Of a stretch of 34,719 bases of DNA, positions 1 through 7,406 are shown piece by piece (within the stretch, counting starts at the first letter, position 1; every line of letters begins with the position of its first letter). The stretch is from contig DAIROT010000021.1 of assembly GCA_036806345.1 (NCBI GenBank), positions 1-34,719 on the forward strand. The letters are read 5' to 3'. The notes beneath the pieces are model-generated. The model did no database searches and was not told where the DNA came from. It saw only the letters and a list, made by a program, of their open reading frames with translations. Both the position numbers and the translations under genes were made by a program. The stretch comes from QHCF01 sp003244275 (GTDB lineage Bacteria; Actinomycetota; Acidimicrobiia; Acidimicrobiales; QHCF01).

Positions 1-1153
1 CGACCCGACCGAGCAGCCGGGCGGTGCATCCGGTCATCTCCACCAGCGGGATGATCTCGGTGACCAGGCGCTCGGCCAGAGTGGCGAAAGCAGCGGCCAC
101 CGGTCCCTCGCCGCCCAGAGCCACGGGCACGCCGGAGTCGCCTCCCGCCGCAACGGCTGGATCAAGCGGGATCGATCCGACCAGGGGAGCCCCGATCTCC
201 TCGGCCAGGCGTCGCCCTCCGCCTTCTCCGAAGAAAGCGTGGCGCTGGCCGCACCGGCAGGTGAACGCAGCCATATTCTCGATAACTCCCGCTACTCGCA
301 GGAAGCTCTTGCGGGCCATGTCCGCGGCGCGAGCCGCCACCTTCTGAGCGGCCAGGGCAGGCGTGGTGACTATCAGCAGCTCGGTGCGAGGGATAAGGCG
401 GGCCAGGCCCATCTGGATGTCTCCGGTGCCCGGCGGCATGTCGACCAGTAGGTAGTCCAGCTGGCCCCAGCGGACGTTCTCCACGAAGTGCTGGAGGGCC
501 CGGTTGAGGAGCAGCCCTCTCCACATGATGGCATCGTCCTCCCCCTCGGTGAGCAGGCCCATGGAGACGACTTCGAGACGCCCTGGGCCCACCTTCTTCT
601 CCATGGGCACGATGAGCCATTCGTCCGACGTGCCCTCCGCTTCCATGCGTCCTTCCAGGCCGAGCATCCTCGGAATCGAGAATCCCCAGATGTCGGCATC
701 CAGGAGCCCGACGGTCAGGCCGCGGGCAGCCAGGGCGGTGGCCAGGTTCACCGTCACCGACGACTTTCCCACTCCGCCCTTGCCCGACGAGATGGCGACC
801 ACCCGGGTGGTGGCCGAGATGTCTGTCCGCTCCGGGCGCTGGCTGGCCTTCCATCTGGCCCGAACCATGACCGAGCGGCGTTCGTCGGCGTTCATCTCGG
901 CCGTACGGACGACCACCGAGCTGACCCCCGGCAGGCTGGCAACCCGGGTCTCCACATCGTGGCGAAGCTGGCCTCGCAGTGGGCAGCCGGCGATCGTGAG
1001 GGCGACCTCTACGCTCACCTGTCCGTCGTGGCGGACACTCGCCTGGCGCACCATCCCGAGGTCGACCACATTGTCGCCCAGCTCTGGATCGATGACACCC
1101 CGAAGGGCACCGCGCACGGCTTCCTCGGAAGGGGGTGCAGTCCGGGTGGTCAC
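1..1153 (-). CDS. mrp: Mrp/ApbC/NBP35-family iron-sulfur cluster carrier ATPase (3' end cut by window)
   Basis: P-loop ATPase that carries Fe-S clusters to target proteins in the cytoplasm. The first ~90 residues form a DUF59/MIP18-like domain (begins near EEAVRGALRGVIDPELG). A deviant Walker A, SGKGGVGKSS, follows, then DADIWGFSIPRMLG and the VDMPPGTGD motif. The usual C-terminal CxxC is CxC here (FTCRCGQRH). GTG at 1153 is the first start after an in-frame TAG; no clear Shine-Dalgarno is seen. About 384 residues are visible, so only a few are missing at the C-terminus. It diverges from an IscA-type gene, which fits a shared Fe-S role. The family call is firm; the client proteins are unknown. 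Confidence 0.93.
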   Translation of the reverse strand, partial: MTTRTAPPSEEAVRGALRGVIDPELGDNVVDLGMVRQASVRHDGQVSVEVALTIAGCPLRGQLRHDVETRVASLPGVSSVVVRTAEMNADERRSVMVRARWKASQRPERTDISATTRVVAISSGKGGVGKSSVTVNLATALAARGLTVGLLDADIWGFSIPRMLGLEGRMEAEGTSDEWLIVPMEKKVGPGRLEVVSMGLLTEGEDDAIMWRGLLLNRALQHFVENVRWGQLDYLLVDMPPGTGDIQMGLARLIPRTELLIVTTPALAAQKVAARAADMARKSFLRVAGVIENMAAFTCRCGQRHAFFGEGGGRRLAEEIGAPLVGSIPLDPAVAAGGDSGVPVALGGEGPVAAAFATLAERLVTEIIPLVEMTGCTARLLGRV

Positions 1154-1190
1154 GGGCGCAGTCTATTGGTTGGCACCCGATTAGTATCGG

Positions 1191-1220
1191 AAGGGGTCGG
1201 GGTGCAAGTGGCCCCTTTTT
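1191..1220 (+). promoter_or_regulatory. Terminator-like hairpin in the mrp/erpA divergent gap
   Basis: AAGGGG (1191-1196) can pair with CCCCTT (1212-1217), and a run of five T (1216-1220) follows. It lies between two divergent genes and upstream of the IscA-type gene, so it cannot end a gene on the plus strand. It could be a leader attenuator or chance. The stem is short and evidence is weak. Confidence 0.25.
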
Positions 1221-1263
1221 GAACCCGGTTTGAGGCTTCGACTTCGAGGAGGCAAGAGGTTCC

Positions 1264-1623
1264 GTGAGTGCTACCACTGTAAAGATCGGTCGTCGTCCCA
1301 GCCCGGTGACCCTGTCTGACGAGGCAGCGGCCAAGGTCGCTGATCTCATCGCCCAGGAGGGTGGCCCCGATCAGATGCTTCGGGTGGCGGTTCGGCCCGG
1401 CGGTTGCTCGGGCTTCAGCTATGAGATGTTCTTCGACACCGAGTTGGCCGACGATGACATCGTGCGGTCGTTTGGTGCGGTGAAGGTGGTGGTCGATCAG
1501 GCCAGTGCCGAGATGCTCAATGGAGCCACGCTCGAGTATCGAGACGGTCTCAAGGACGCCGGGTTCCACATCACCAACCCGAAGGCCACCCGTACCTGCG
1601 GGTGTGGGTCTTCCTTCAGCTGA
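1264..1623 (+). CDS. erpA: IscA/ErpA/HesB-family iron-sulfur cluster insertion protein
   Basis: Small A-type carrier that receives and passes on Fe-S clusters. The 119-residue protein has the three family cysteines: C48 in GGCSGFSY, and C112 and C114 in the C-terminal TCGCGSSF. The first ~12 residues are a short extension before the fold. GTG at 1264 is preceded by a GAGGAGG ribosome-binding site about ten bases upstream, which supports this start. It diverges from mrp, another cluster carrier, so the two probably cooperate. ErpA, IscA and SufA cannot be separated reliably from sequence alone; erpA is the usual name for the stand-alone actinobacterial copy. Confidence 0.9.
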   Translation: MSATTVKIGRRPSPVTLSDEAAAKVADLIAQEGGPDQMLRVAVRPGGCSGFSYEMFFDTELADDDIVRSFGAVKVVVDQASAEMLNGATLEYRDGLKDAGFHITNPKATRTCGCGSSFS

Positions 1624-1688
1624 TCGGCCTCACAGGCCAGTTCCTGGGTCGCCGGGTGGTGCCGGTTACCGGCTAGGTTGGGGATCGC

Positions 1689-3209
1689 ATGGCAGCCTCG
1701 GTTCGGCCACCAACGAGCCGCGCCAAGAAGTCCGCTCAGGCCGGCGCCACACCAATACCGAGAACGGCCGCCAAGGCGGAACCCAGTTCGGTAGCCAGTG
1801 GTCCACTGCTGGTTTCCACCCGGCCGTCCGCCACCGTGAGACAGCCGGGAATGCGAGGCAGCCCTCGTACTGGCGGTGCACGGCGGCCGGCGCCTCCGGC
1901 GGCCAGCCCGATCACCCCGGCAGGTCGCCCTACCTCTCGGCCCGCACCGCGGCCTGCCGCAGTCAGCAGTGCCCGGACTCAGCGTGCTGTCACTAGCGGC
2001 GTCCCAGCACCCAGGGCCACCCCGGCACCGCGTCCAGTCACCAGGGCCGCCCCAGTCACCAGGGCCGCCCCAGTCACCAGGGCCGCCCCAGCACCGCGCC
2101 CAGTCACCAGGGCCGCCCCAGCACCGCGCCCAGTCACCAGGGCCGCCCCAGTCACCAGGGCCGCCCCAGTCACCCGAGCCGCCCCAGTCACCAGGGCCGC
2201 CCCAGTCACCCGAGCCGCCCCGGCACCCCGACGGCCGGCTCGCAGCACCCCCGCCCCTCGGCCCGCCGCCCGTCCGGCTCCTGGTCTGCCAACCCCAGAG
2301 GCCGCGGCCGCGGCCCCCACGTTACCCCGCTCTGTCCACCGCACCGATTCCGCCGCCCAGAACCCCAGCGCCGAGCGTCGAGCCTCCCCACCGCTGCCGC
2401 CGGTGCGGGCCAGTAGTCGACCAGAACCGAGTCCACCACGGCGCCCGATCGGGGCTCGGTTGCTGGTCGGGACGGCTATCCTCGTGGTGCTGGGTCTGCT
2501 CAGCTTCCTGGTGGCCACCCAGATCGGTATCGACGGTCAGCGGGTGGACAACGCGTCCACCACCAATCGGCTCTCTCGCCAGCTCCGGGCCCAGCAGGCG
2601 TTGGACGTCGCCTTGGCCAGCCGGGTGACGGCCATAGAGGCCATACTCCATCATCAGCCAGATCCGGCCGTAGTGGCCAAGACGGTGGGGGCGGCCGTGT
2701 TCACCGTTCTCAGTGGCAAAGATCTGGGGTCATCCTTCGTGGTGACGTCCAGCGGCTCGACCTCCTCGTTGGTGACCAACTACCACGTGGTGGCCACCAC
2801 CTATGAGTCGGGCGGTCGCAGCGTGTCGCTGCGCCAGGGCTCCATCCAGCTGACCGGCACCATAGTCAAGGCCGACAAGGCGGCTGACCTGGTCCTGATT
2901 CAGGTCCCGATGACGCTGCCGGTCCTGGCTCGGGACAAGGTTGTGCCTTCGGTAGGCACGGGCGTCCTGGCGGTGGGGTCACCATTTGGCCTGGGAGGCA
3001 CGGTATCCAGCGGCATCGTCTCGGCCATGCGCAATGGGTTGATCCAGTTCTCGGCTCCCATCAGCCCGGGCGACAGTGGCGGTCCGCTCGTCGATGCCTC
3101 CGGCCAGGTGATCGGTATCACTGAGTCGAAGCTGGTGGGAGCGGGCGCCGAGGGTCTGTCCTTCGCCATACCCGTCGCTGTGCTGTGTCGCACCGTCGCC
3201 TCGTGCTGA
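1689..3209 (+). CDS. Membrane-anchored trypsin-like (HtrA/DegP-type) serine protease with Pro/Ala/Arg-rich N-terminus
   Basis: 506 residues. About 250 low-complexity residues rich in Pro, Ala and Arg come first, including a repeat array at residues 117-178. One membrane segment follows (about 256-277, LLVGTAILVVLGLLSFLVA), then a short helix and an S1-type protease domain. The triad is visible: H366 (TNYHVV), D400 (KAADLVLI) and S463 (GDSGGPL). No PDZ domain follows, unlike DegP. The positive N-terminus should be cytoplasmic and the protease outside. ATG at 1689 has only a weak ribosome-binding site. Substrate is unknown. It may be a stress protease, but nothing here proves it. Confidence 0.85.
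   Translation: MAASVRPPTSRAKKSAQAGATPIPRTAAKAEPSSVASGPLLVSTRPSATVRQPGMRGSPRTGGARRPAPPAASPITPAGRPTSRPAPRPAAVSSARTQRAVTSGVPAPRATPAPRPVTRAAPVTRAAPVTRAAPAPRPVTRAAPAPRPVTRAAPVTRAAPVTRAAPVTRAAPVTRAAPAPRRPARSTPAPRPAARPAPGLPTPEAAAAAPTLPRSVHRTDSAAQNPSAERRASPPLPPVRASSRPEPSPPRRPIGARLLVGTAILVVLGLLSFLVATQIGIDGQRVDNASTTNRLSRQLRAQQALDVALASRVTAIEAILHHQPDPAVVAKTVGAAVFTVLSGKDLGSSFVVTSSGSTSSLVTNYHVVATTYESGGRSVSLRQGSIQLTGTIVKADKAADLVLIQVPMTLPVLARDKVVPSVGTGVLAVGSPFGLGGTVSSGIVSAMRNGLIQFSAPISPGDSGGPLVDASGQVIGITESKLVGAGAEGLSFAIPVAVLCRTVASC
2037..2222 (+). repeat. In-frame 18-bp tandem repeat array encoding VTRAAP units
   Basis: Nine copies of an 18-base unit encode VTRAAP inside the protease gene. Two APRP spacers interrupt the array, after copies 3 and 4. 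Some units differ only at silent positions (CCCGAGCC for CCAGGGCC), so the peptide is more uniform than the DNA. Because every unit is a multiple of three bases, copy number can change without breaking the frame. Confidence 0.9.
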
Positions 3210-3220
3210 GCGACTGACAG

Positions 3221-4834
3221 GTGGAGGTCGGCTTCATCCTCGACGGGCGAGCGGTGGAGGTCCCCGACACCGGCGACTCCCTGCTGGAGGTACTTCGCCA
3301 ACGCCTCGGAGTGCGCACGGCCAAGGATGGTTGCAGCCCCCAGGGCCAGTGCGGGTGCTGCACGGTCTGGGTGGATGGGACTCCGCGGGTGGCCTGCGTG
3401 ACCCCGGCCCGGCGGGTGGCCGGCCGCAATGTGACCACTCTGGGGGGTCTGGACGCCGACCGACGTCGGGCCTGGGCCGAAGCGTTCGCGGCCACCGGGG
3501 CCAGCCAGTGCGGGTACTGCACCCCCGGCATAATCATGCGACTGGCCGGGCTGGAGACCAGGCGGGAGCTGGACGACGATGCGGTGAGCCGGGCACTGCT
3601 GGCCCACCAGTGTCGTTGCACCGGCTGGCAGACCATCCTCGAAGCGGCCCGAGTGATATCGCCGGGACACTCATCCATACCAGCCGAGAGTCGGCCGGGC
3701 GCACCCCCGCCGGTAACGCTGACCGGTGGCTGCGCCCGGCGTGACCTCGGAGCGGCTGCCCGTAGGGCGACCATCGAGGGAGGCAGCCCTCAGCAGGTCG
3801 GGCTGGCGGTGGTACTCGGCCAGGGCGGGTTTGCCGACGACACTGCGCCTCCCGATGCGCTGGTGGCGGTGTTCGACGGGAAAGGAGACTGGACGGTCGC
3901 CGAGACGCTGGCGGAGGCCAGAGCCAGGGCCGGCAAGGTCCAGGGCCGAAGGAGCACCGTTGGCCTGCACTATCCCCTGGAGGTGCCCCCGGGAGTCTGG
4001 GACCTCTGCCTGCGCACCACCTGGGTGGAGCCCGCCTATCTGGAGACCGATGCCTCATGGTGTCGGCCGGGCGGTGAGCCATCTTCCCCTCTGGCCAACG
4101 GTGGGGCCTTCGGCGCCAAGATGTCCTCTGCGGCCCCGGCCGCCGCCCGCCGCCTGGCCGACGAGCTCGGCCGAACCGTGCGAGTGGTGCTCTCCCGTGA
4201 GGATGTCGTGCGCACGGGCCCCAAGCGTCCGCCGATGGCAGCCGGAATACGGCGGGACGGGACCGGGATCATGCGGGTGGGGCGAACGCCGGGGATCGCG
4301 GCGGCAGTGGCCCAGGTGGCTCCTGGGCTGTTGGTGGAGGAGGACGAAGTGGTCGGCCCCCCGACGTCGGCGCAGATCCGTGGGGCAGGGTGGGCAGAGG
4401 CGGCGGTCCTGGCCGCTGTCGCCAGCCGGCTCGACGACGGGACCGGGCCGATCCGTGTGGTGGGGCCCTCGGGCGGGCACGCTGAGGCGTGGGTGGCCGA
4501 TGACTGGTTGCGGGTGAGGGTATCCTGCGGAGATCCTCTGGATGAAGTGGTCCTGCGCTCCTATTGCATCGGGGCAGCCCACATGGCCATGGGGTGGGTC
4601 CGTTCTGAGGGGATCGCAGTTGACCCGGTGTCTGGAGCTCCTCAGGACTTGACCATCCGATCATTCGGCATCCTGGGGGCGAGCCAGATGTCCCCGGTGG
4701 AAGTCGAGGTGGTTGACGAGGGTGGGCCACCGGTGAACGGGTCGGACGCCGTCCTGGCCGCGGTTGCGGCCGGCGTCTGGATGCACGATGGGCTGCCGGT
4801 GGAGTGGCCGACCACGCGAACGGAGAAGAGATGA
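3221..4834 (+). CDS. Fused [2Fe-2S] ferredoxin / compact molybdenum-hydroxylase-like protein
   Basis: 537 residues. Residues 1-150 are a complete CoxS/XdhC-type small subunit: the plant-type cluster is C38, C44, C47, C59 and the second cluster is C97, C100, C131, C133 (CGYC, CRCTGW). The remaining ~385 residues resemble pieces of the molybdopterin large subunit: NGGAFGAK near residue 293, then VRVVLSREDVVRTGPKRPP, and a C-terminal helix like the family end. Normal large subunits are about 750-800 residues. At the expected catalytic GVGE motif the protein reads GILGAS, so the glutamate may be missing. No FAD (CoxM) subunit is nearby. GTG at 3221 lies 11 bases after the protease stop. The substrate is unknown, and it may not be an active hydroxylase. 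Confidence 0.75.
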   Translation: MEVGFILDGRAVEVPDTGDSLLEVLRQRLGVRTAKDGCSPQGQCGCCTVWVDGTPRVACVTPARRVAGRNVTTLGGLDADRRRAWAEAFAATGASQCGYCTPGIIMRLAGLETRRELDDDAVSRALLAHQCRCTGWQTILEAARVISPGHSSIPAESRPGAPPPVTLTGGCARRDLGAAARRATIEGGSPQQVGLAVVLGQGGFADDTAPPDALVAVFDGKGDWTVAETLAEARARAGKVQGRRSTVGLHYPLEVPPGVWDLCLRTTWVEPAYLETDASWCRPGGEPSSPLANGGAFGAKMSSAAPAAARRLADELGRTVRVVLSREDVVRTGPKRPPMAAGIRRDGTGIMRVGRTPGIAAAVAQVAPGLLVEEDEVVGPPTSAQIRGAGWAEAAVLAAVASRLDDGTGPIRVVGPSGGHAEAWVADDWLRVRVSCGDPLDEVVLRSYCIGAAHMAMGWVRSEGIAVDPVSGAPQDLTIRSFGILGASQMSPVEVEVVDEGGPPVNGSDAVLAAVAAGVWMHDGLPVEWPTTRTEKR

Positions 4835-5214
4835 TCAAGCCGGTGGGTCCATACACGCCCCTGGTCCGGGCCGGCGAGTGGCTCGTCTGCTCAGGTCAGC
4901 TCGGCCTGCGGGCAGGGGCGTTGGTTGCCGGGGTGGCCTCTCAGGTTGCTCAGGCCGTTGCCAACCTGGAGGCGTTGCTGCTGGCAGAGGGTGCCAGCTT
5001 GGCCGATGTGGTCAAGACCACCGTCTTCCTGGCGGACATCGGCGACTACCAGGCGATGAACGAGGCGTACACGGCCGCCTTCGGTGCCCACCGCCCGGCC
5101 CGCTCGGCAATGGCGGTGGCCGGTCTGCCGCTCGGCGCCCTGGTGGAGGTGGACGCATGGGCCTGGGTCAGAGCTTCCAGCGGGGTTGGCCAAACCGGTA
5201 GCCCACCGATCTGA
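4831..5214 (+). CDS. ridA: RidA/YjgF/Rid-family protein
   Basis: 127 residues of the Rid family, whose best-known members hydrolyse reactive enamine/imine intermediates. Typical segments are visible: the VCSGQLGLRAG strand, the VVKTTVFLADIGDYQAMNEAY helix, and RPARSAMAVAGLPLGALVEVDAWA, with the conserved Arg of the RPAR segment and the Glu of VEVDA. ATG at 4831 overlaps the preceding stop as ATGA and has GGAGAAGAG just upstream, so translation is probably coupled to the fused molybdenum-hydroxylase-like gene. An upstream GTG at 4804 in frame is less likely. Which Rid subgroup it belongs to, and whether it serves the upstream protein, is not clear. Confidence 0.85.
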   Translation: MIKPVGPYTPLVRAGEWLVCSGQLGLRAGALVAGVASQVAQAVANLEALLLAEGASLADVVKTTVFLADIGDYQAMNEAYTAAFGAHRPARSAMAVAGLPLGALVEVDAWAWVRASSGVGQTGSPPI

Positions 5215-5884
5215 CCGTCTGGATGAGGGCGGCGTGCTCCTCGCCGAACTTGGCTCGCAGCCGGCGCACATGGACGTCGACTGTGCGGGCCCCCCCAAAG
5301 TATTCGTATCCCCAAACCCGGCTGAGCAGGGTCTCTCGGGTGAACACCTTGCCGGGCCGGGTGGCGAGGAATCGGAGCAGCTCGTACTCCATGAAGGTCA
5401 GGTCAAGGGGCCGACCGGCCATCGCCGCCTGGTACGTCTCCAGATCGATCACCAGGGGACCGTGCTCGACCAGCTCCGGCCGGGTGCCGCGTCCCGTCCT
5501 CCAAAACAGATGGGCCAACCGGGCCGACAGCTCGGCACCCTCGGCAGGCGCCACGCAGAAGTCGTCGAACAGGTCCTCACGCAGATCGAGCTCCCCCAGC
5601 ATGGCGCGAGTGACGACCAGCAGGACCGGCTTGAGGGGTTCCTCGCCCTTGCGCAGCGCCCGGCACAGGGCGAAGGCGGCCTCGGCGCCGTCTTCCCCGT
5701 CACCATTCATGTCCCCAGCATCTATGGACCCGGCGCAGATCACCGCACCTGACCACCCGCCGTCAGGTTCGCCGGCGGCCGCCTGCTCAGGATGGGACAC
5801 CGACAGCCACGGGTACTCGGCCCGGTCCAGAGCCTGGCCCAGGGCGGGCGGAGGCGGGTCGGGAAAGACGAGGAGCGGTTCCAC
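5168..5884 (-). CDS. glnR: GlnR-like OmpR/PhoB-family transcriptional regulator
   Basis: 238 residues with a poorly conserved receiver-like N-terminus and a full winged-helix C-terminus (about 135-232: LDLTFMEYELLRFLATRPGK, then VWGYEYFGGARTVDVHVRR). The FGGARTVDVHVRRLRAK stretch and the lack of an obvious phospho-acceptor Asp resemble actinobacterial GlnR, which controls nitrogen genes without a partner kinase. GTG at 5884 lies two bases after the stop of the glutamine synthetase on the same strand, so they probably form an operon. Its 3' end overlaps the end of ridA on the other strand by 47 bases. The GlnR name is by similarity and context. Confidence 0.78.
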   Translation of the reverse strand: MEPLLVFPDPPPPALGQALDRAEYPWLSVSHPEQAAAGEPDGGWSGAVICAGSIDAGDMNGDGEDGAEAAFALCRALRKGEEPLKPVLLVVTRAMLGELDLREDLFDDFCVAPAEGAELSARLAHLFWRTGRGTRPELVEHGPLVIDLETYQAAMAGRPLDLTFMEYELLRFLATRPGKVFTRETLLSRVWGYEYFGGARTVDVHVRRLRAKFGEEHAALIQTVRSVGYRFGQPRWKL

Positions 5885-5886
5885 CC

Positions 5887-7218
5887 CTACAGGCGAGGGA
5901 GGTAACGGTCCAGCTCGAACTGGCTCACCTGGGTCTTGTAGTCGGCCCACTCGGCCCGCTTGTTGCGGATGAACCATCCGAAGACATGCTCGCCCAGGGC
6001 CTGGGCCACCAGCTCGGAGCGGGCCATCACATCCACCGCGTCGTTGAGGCTCCCGGGCAGCGAGCTGATTCCCTCGGAGGCCAGCTCCTCGGGCGTCATG
6101 GCGTAGAGGTTGGCTCCGGCTTCGGGCGGGAGCTCGTAACCCTCGGAGATGCCCTTCATCCCTGCGGTCAGGATCACGGCAAAGGCCAGGTAGGGATTAC
6201 AGGCTGGATCGGGCGCCCGGTACTCGACCCGAGTCGAGTCGACCTTGCCGTGCTTGACGATCGGCACCCGGACCAGGGCCGAGCGGTTGTTGACGGCCCA
6301 CGAGACGTGGACCGGGGCCTCGTACCCGACGACCAGGCGCTTATAGGAGTTGACCCACTGGTTGGTCACGGCGGTGATCTCGCTGGCGTGATGGAGCAGG
6401 CCGGCGATGAAACCCTTGGCCGTCTTGGACAGCCCGTGCTCGTCACCGGGATCACAAAAGGCGTTGGTGTCCCCCTCGAAGAGCGAGAAGTGGGTGTGCA
6501 TGCCCGAGCCCTGGACCCCAGCCAGCGGCTTGGGCATGAAGCTGGCATAGACGCCTCTCTCCTGGGCGATCTCCTTGACCACCAGGCGGGTGGTCATCAC
6601 CGCATCGGCCATGGTCAGGGCGTCGGTATAGCGAAGGTCGATCTCGTGCTGGCTGGGGGCGTCCTCGTGCTGGGCGTACTCCACCGGGATGCCCATGTCC
6701 TCCAGGGTGAGCACCGTCCGCTTGCGCAGGTCGCCGGCCAGGTCGGCCACCGTCAGCTCGAAATACGAGCCGGAGTCGATGGGCCGGGGGCCATGGCTGG
6801 GCTCGGCCTCGGCAAAGTAGAAGTACTCCACCTCGGGAGCGGCGTAGAAGGAGAAGCCCCTTTCCTGGGCCGCGTCCAGGGCCCGGCGCAGGACCTGGCG
6901 GGGGCACCCCTCGAAGGGAGTGCCGTCCAGGTAGGAGATGTCGCAAAAGACCCGCGCCACCGGGGCGTCGTCCCTCCACGGCAGAAGCTGGAAGGTCTTG
7001 GCGTCGGGGCGGGCCAGGACGTCACTCTCCTGGACCCGGCTGAAGCCCTCGATGGCCGAGCCGTCGAAGGTCATGCCCTCCTCCAGGGCATTTTCGAGCT
7101 CGGCCGGGGTGATGCTGAATGACTTGGCCGTGCCCAGCACGTCGGTGAACCACAGCTGGACGAAGCGGACGCCACGTTCCTCGACCGTCCTCAGCACGTA
7201 TTCCTGCTGGCTCTGCAT
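5887..7218 (-). CDS. glnA: Type I glutamine synthetase, GSI-alpha-like (GlnA2-like)
   Basis: 443 residues, the length of the shorter GSI class, ligating ammonia to glutamate with ATP. Family motifs are present: MTFDGSAIEGFSRVQESD, the metal-binding HEDAPSQHEIDLRY, SGMHTHFSL, NSYKRLVVGYEAP and VEYRAPDPACNPYLAF. The region matching the adenylylation loop reads NLYAMTPEEL and lacks the LYDLPPEE context, so GlnE-type control is unlikely. ATG at 7218 has a purine-rich GGGGAAGG upstream. It precedes the GlnR-like gene and diverges from a second synthetase at 7407. It could also be a gamma-glutamylpolyamine synthetase-like relative, but the glutamine synthetase motifs look complete. Confidence 0.93.
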   Translation of the reverse strand: MQSQQEYVLRTVEERGVRFVQLWFTDVLGTAKSFSITPAELENALEEGMTFDGSAIEGFSRVQESDVLARPDAKTFQLLPWRDDAPVARVFCDISYLDGTPFEGCPRQVLRRALDAAQERGFSFYAAPEVEYFYFAEAEPSHGPRPIDSGSYFELTVADLAGDLRKRTVLTLEDMGIPVEYAQHEDAPSQHEIDLRYTDALTMADAVMTTRLVVKEIAQERGVYASFMPKPLAGVQGSGMHTHFSLFEGDTNAFCDPGDEHGLSKTAKGFIAGLLHHASEITAVTNQWVNSYKRLVVGYEAPVHVSWAVNNRSALVRVPIVKHGKVDSTRVEYRAPDPACNPYLAFAVILTAGMKGISEGYELPPEAGANLYAMTPEELASEGISSLPGSLNDAVDVMARSELVAQALGEHVFGWFIRNKRAEWADYKTQVSQFELDRYLPRL

Positions 7219-7406
7219 GATGCCTTCCCCTTCGCAGTAGTGAGCTACCGGACTCTCTTTGGGTTTGGGAGAGCCGCCGCACTAGTGTCGCAGACGCCAG
7301 GCGCTCCCCGGGCCGCTTCACATGGTGTTCACACACCAGCAACGGGCCGGAAATCCTACGGGGCCAGGCTGGCTGACCACCAGGACCCATTCTCGAGGAG
7401 GAAACA

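Noticed and set aside
1876..2628. Plus-strand frame with repeated QSPGPP (collagen-like)
   Set aside because: It is the shifted reading of the 18-bp repeat in the protease gene; the triad-containing frame is the real one.
7219..7406. Possible GlnR box in the glutamine synthetase gap
   Set aside because: I looked for the GTnAC-N6-GAAAC pattern and found only loose matches such as GTTCAC; not enough to report as a site.
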